A stretch of 64,000 bases of DNA, taken from NCBI RefSeq assembly GCF_028728065.1, contig NZ_CP117811.1, forward strand, positions 1,426,001 through 1,490,000. The letters are read 5' to 3'. A model generated the notes under the pieces. It searched no databases, was not told the origin of the DNA, and saw nothing but the letters and a program-made list of their open reading frames with translations. The stretch is from Lentisphaera profundi. GTDB lineage: Bacteria; Verrucomicrobiota; Lentisphaeria; Lentisphaerales; Lentisphaeraceae. Position 1 is the first letter of the stretch. Each line of letters begins with the position of its first letter. The translations under genes and the position numbers were made by a program. Positions 61,234 to 64,000 of the stretch are shown here, in pieces.

Positions 61234-63801
61234 ATGAAACTTCAGAAAAAAATTCCCTTCTTATTTTTACTTAGTATAAATGTAATCAGCCTATGCCAAC
61301 TAATTGGGCAAGAATCACGTGGTGTACTTCCAGAAGAATTAACGGCAGAAGAAATACTCAATGGCAATTACATTTGGCCGGATTCGCCTAAGATAGATAT
61401 TCAGAGAGTGGGTCAAGAAAAAGGTTTTAAGCAAAATGCTTTTGGCAAGATGCCAGAAGTAGGAATTCATCCACGTCTTTTATTTTCGGAGGAAGATATT
61501 CCAAAAATCCAAAAGCGTATAAAAAACACTCGAATGGGCACTAAGTCCTATGCCAATATGAAAAGGCGTGTGGCTGTACAGAGTGCCGATGGAACGGCTT
61601 ACTCCAATACTTTAGAGGCATTAGAGTCTGGAGATGTTGAGAGAGCAGCCAACTTAATAAGTGATTATAAAAATGCAGGTAAGGGACCGATCACGGCTTA
61701 TCATCACCGTCATTCATTTGTCTATCCATTGTTATTTGATAGCTTCATCTGCTTAATTGAAAACGATGAAGAACGCGGTGAAAAACTTGCAAAAGCCACT
61801 GCGACCCTCGCAAAGATTTATCAGGCTCGTTTTGATGCCATGGATGCGGATGCGAAAGCCGCAAAAATAGAAAGTACTAATCAAGTTAATGGCGATGGCA
61901 ATCAGATGCATCCAAATGGTCAGCTGAACTCAGATGTTTGGCGAAGCGGTAGAAGAAAGGCCTTTGATGGAGATCCATTTTACGTTTATGCTTACGATTT
62001 TAATTTTAAGTGGATGAATGAGCTTGATCGCAGTACTTGTCGTCAGACGATTAACTCATTTATCAATGGCAAGACGACTATGGGCTCACATATGCCTCAT
62101 CATTTTCGTAATTGGAATTGGGTAGCTATTGGTTCCGGTGGTTTACTTAGTTCTGCAGCTGCAACACTTGGAGAAGAGGGTAATGATGCACGAGTATATA
62201 ACCATGCGCGCGAACTCATCAATGACTACCTGACTTATGGTTGGTCGGAAAAAGGAGCCTCGCGCGAGGCTATTGCCTACACGCAATTTGGTTTACGTTG
62301 GTTGATGCCTGCCATGGTAACACTCGCTCGCAATGGCGATAACCTATGGAATACAGATAACTGGTATAAGTCATTGGAATGGTATGCCCAGTCAGTACAA
62401 AATGAAGATGGCCGTTTTCTTAGTCATGGAGATGGTGGAAATGATGGCGTGCTGGATTTGACTGCAATAATGTTTAAAAATGCTTACCCAGATAGCGAGC
62501 TGGCGGATTATGTCTTAGCTGAAACTCTAACAGGTTCAGATGATCCCGAAACTGATAAGGGGCTAATGCTTTTGAGAACTATTTTTGCGGTAGATCCCGA
62601 TAAGGACCTTGAGGAATATAAAAAAGGATCAGAACTTGAACTAGCAATAACTCATTTTGACCCTGAACGCAATCAACTTATCACCCGTAATAAATGGGGC
62701 AGAGATCAACTCAAGCTTAACTTTGAATGTCGAGCTGATTCTTTTGCGCCCAATCACCAACATGCTGACCGAGGTATATTTTCTATCACTGGAGCAGGAA
62801 AGACCTGGGGAACAGAACATTTTAGAGGAATAGAAAGTCGTCATCATAGTGTGGTGACAATTGATTATAAAGGTCAGGGTTACTTTGCGCCTCCGGGCAA
62901 GTGGCTAAGTTTAGTTGATAATGAGCACGCGACCTTTGGTGTATGCGACAGTAAGTACGCCTATGATTGGTATTTTCATCCAACTTTATCAGGTTTTGCC
63001 GACAAGAATAAGTCGCGTAGAAAATATGCGAGATGGTCAAGGTTTGTAGAGGATACAGATTTGTGGTTAAAAGATCATCCCGATTTTGATTGGAAAGCCA
63101 ATATCGATCGCAGTCCGCAAATTGAAAAATATTGGCGTGGTTTCGAAAAGGGTGATCCGAGAATGTGGGATGAATATTCACGTCCGGTGCGCGTGCCCTT
63201 TAATCCAGTGGAGAAAGCTTTTAGAACGGCAGGTCTTATTCGGGGAGAAAACCCCTATGTGCTAATTATGGATGATATTAAAAAGGATGATAAAGCGCAT
63301 ACTTATGATTGGAATATGATGTTTGATCCTGACACAGAGCTCATTTCAATTGATACAGATGAAATTTTATTGGGTTCAAATACAGACTTAATAAAAGGGG
63401 GATTTACTTATACTTTTAAGCGCAAGGGGCCAAAGAAAGCTTCACAACTCTACATTAAAGTACTTGAGAGAACTATTCCAAAAGATGTTCAGCACAATCC
63501 TGAAATACGACTCGAAACAGCGGATTTTAAAGAAGCGAGAAAGTGGCCAGAGGGACGGAGTTATGGTCTGACCAAACGTTTGGTAATCCCGAGTTTTAGC
63601 CGCGAACCTAAATTCAAAGTTTTGCTTTTTCCTCATTATCAAGGTGACGAACTGCCAAAAATAGAGTGGAATAATGACAAGACTGAAGTCAAAATTCAAT
63701 GGAAAAATCAAATTGATATACTGTCGTTTAGCCAAGCAGATGGTGGCCGTACACGAGTGGTAATTGAACGTAATGGAAAGATAATTAGCGAGGTAGATTA
63801 A
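61234..63801 (+). CDS. heparinase II/III-like polysaccharide lyase
   Basis: 855 residues, secreted (MKLQKKIPFLFLLSINVISL signal). Toroid: VGIHPRLLFSEEDIPKIQKR, GKTTMGSHMPHHFRNWNWVA. Beta-sandwich: APNHQHADRGIFSITGAGKT with the expected His. RGIESRHHSVVTIDYKGQGY and RMWDEYSRPVRVPFNP are shared with the 868-aa lyase at 36978, a clear paralogue. Periplasmic or surface enzyme that should cleave a uronate-containing polysaccharide. It begins a plus-strand unit with a lipoprotein gene 2 nt downstream, divergent from the DUF1961/esterase unit. Confidence 0.88.
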   Translation: MKLQKKIPFLFLLSINVISLCQLIGQESRGVLPEELTAEEILNGNYIWPDSPKIDIQRVGQEKGFKQNAFGKMPEVGIHPRLLFSEEDIPKIQKRIKNTRMGTKSYANMKRRVAVQSADGTAYSNTLEALESGDVERAANLISDYKNAGKGPITAYHHRHSFVYPLLFDSFICLIENDEERGEKLAKATATLAKIYQARFDAMDADAKAAKIESTNQVNGDGNQMHPNGQLNSDVWRSGRRKAFDGDPFYVYAYDFNFKWMNELDRSTCRQTINSFINGKTTMGSHMPHHFRNWNWVAIGSGGLLSSAAATLGEEGNDARVYNHARELINDYLTYGWSEKGASREAIAYTQFGLRWLMPAMVTLARNGDNLWNTDNWYKSLEWYAQSVQNEDGRFLSHGDGGNDGVLDLTAIMFKNAYPDSELADYVLAETLTGSDDPETDKGLMLLRTIFAVDPDKDLEEYKKGSELELAITHFDPERNQLITRNKWGRDQLKLNFECRADSFAPNHQHADRGIFSITGAGKTWGTEHFRGIESRHHSVVTIDYKGQGYFAPPGKWLSLVDNEHATFGVCDSKYAYDWYFHPTLSGFADKNKSRRKYARWSRFVEDTDLWLKDHPDFDWKANIDRSPQIEKYWRGFEKGDPRMWDEYSRPVRVPFNPVEKAFRTAGLIRGENPYVLIMDDIKKDDKAHTYDWNMMFDPDTELISIDTDEILLGSNTDLIKGGFTYTFKRKGPKKASQLYIKVLERTIPKDVQHNPEIRLETADFKEARKWPEGRSYGLTKRLVIPSFSREPKFKVLLFPHYQGDELPKIEWNNDKTEVKIQWKNQIDILSFSQADGGRTRVVIERNGKIISEVD

Positions 63802-63803
63802 TT

Positions 63804-64000
63804 ATGATAAGTAGAATATTCAGCATTGGTTTTATTACTTTATTTTGTTGTGCATGCGAAAACTCAACAAAACAATCGCAAAATGAGGAAGTGAAGAGTT
63901 TTGAATTAAGTCCAAATACTTCTTTGTTTGATATCGATATTCCAATGGTACAAGGCGAGGTATTGGAAGTAGAAGAGCATTTGGATTTAAAAATGCTCGA
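63804..64000 (+). CDS. lipoprotein, N-terminal part (runs off the window)
   Basis: Opens MISRIFSIGFITLFCCACEN, a lipoprotein signal with lipobox-like LFCCAC, and continues NSTKQSQNEEVKSFELSPNT in 65 visible codons. No family is recognisable from this part. The ATG is 2 nt after the lyase stop, so it is in the same operon, and the next codons suggest a surface or periplasmic protein. Possibly another glycan-active enzyme. Confidence 0.7.
   Translation, partial: MISRIFSIGFITLFCCACENSTKQSQNEEVKSFELSPNTSLFDIDIPMVQGEVLEVEEHLDLKML

Overview
The window looks like part of the chromosome of a marine-type PVC bacterium, most likely Lentisphaerota (Lentisphaera-like). The reasons are the roughly 40% GC content; many glycan-degrading enzymes (sulfatases, GH29 fucosidases, heparinase II/III-like lyases); a scatter of prepilin-type proteins with H-x9/10-DG tails next to them; and an atypical PVC-style Ser/Thr kinase plus an ECF sigma factor. 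There is no SusC/SusD pair and no TonB receptor. The only transporters seen are a Kelch-fused Na+ symporter and an MFS carrier.

Positions 1-21000 hold a first set of genes for sulfated, fucosylated and aminosugar-containing glycans: a partial heparinase, a sulfatase, two GH29 fucosidases, a PL8 (chondroitinase-type) lyase, an SGNH esterase and a nagB operon. An ECF sigma factor (5089) and a kinase (16237) sit at either side of the core. Six genes or operons here carry the same 29-nt promoter-like box, TGTCACA(T)-N11-CAnnnGTAT(T/C), with invariant spacing. I propose that it is the target of the local ECF sigma factor. An IS30 element (about 6047-7140) lies inside the cluster.

Positions 21000-22600 are an accessory island: a 3' tRNA-Pro fragment with its terminator, a zeta-toxin-like kinase with a small partner, and two 68-bp direct repeats flanking them. 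Positions 22575-31700 hold a decayed ThuA copy, GH43 plus an RbsD/FucU mutarotase, GH2 plus a Gfo/Idh oxidoreductase, a Kelch-symporter fusion and a probable L-fucose dehydrogenase.

Positions 31700-64000 are dominated by six very large or multidomain heparinase II/III-like lyases (1570, 1569, 1420, 868 and 855 aa, plus the partial one at the left edge), with a sulfatase, LamG protein, prepilins, CE7 esterase, DUF1961 protein, MFS carrier, PhyH oxygenase and AraC regulator. A second DNA motif, a dyad TATAATA-TG-TATTATA, precedes at least five of these transcription units and probably also the symporter, suggesting a second regulon. The segment 53-61 kb and the segment 47-53 kb are a tandem duplication (DUF1961 - esterase - fucosidase remnant - giant lyase) in which the second copy kept the giant lyase but lost its accessory genes.

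Decay is frequent: truncated hydrolase, prepilin and LamG remnants, fucosidase stubs, and several genes broken by one missing base in a short homopolymer. These last may be sequencing errors, slippage sites or real pseudogenes. All functional calls are from sequence patterns alone.
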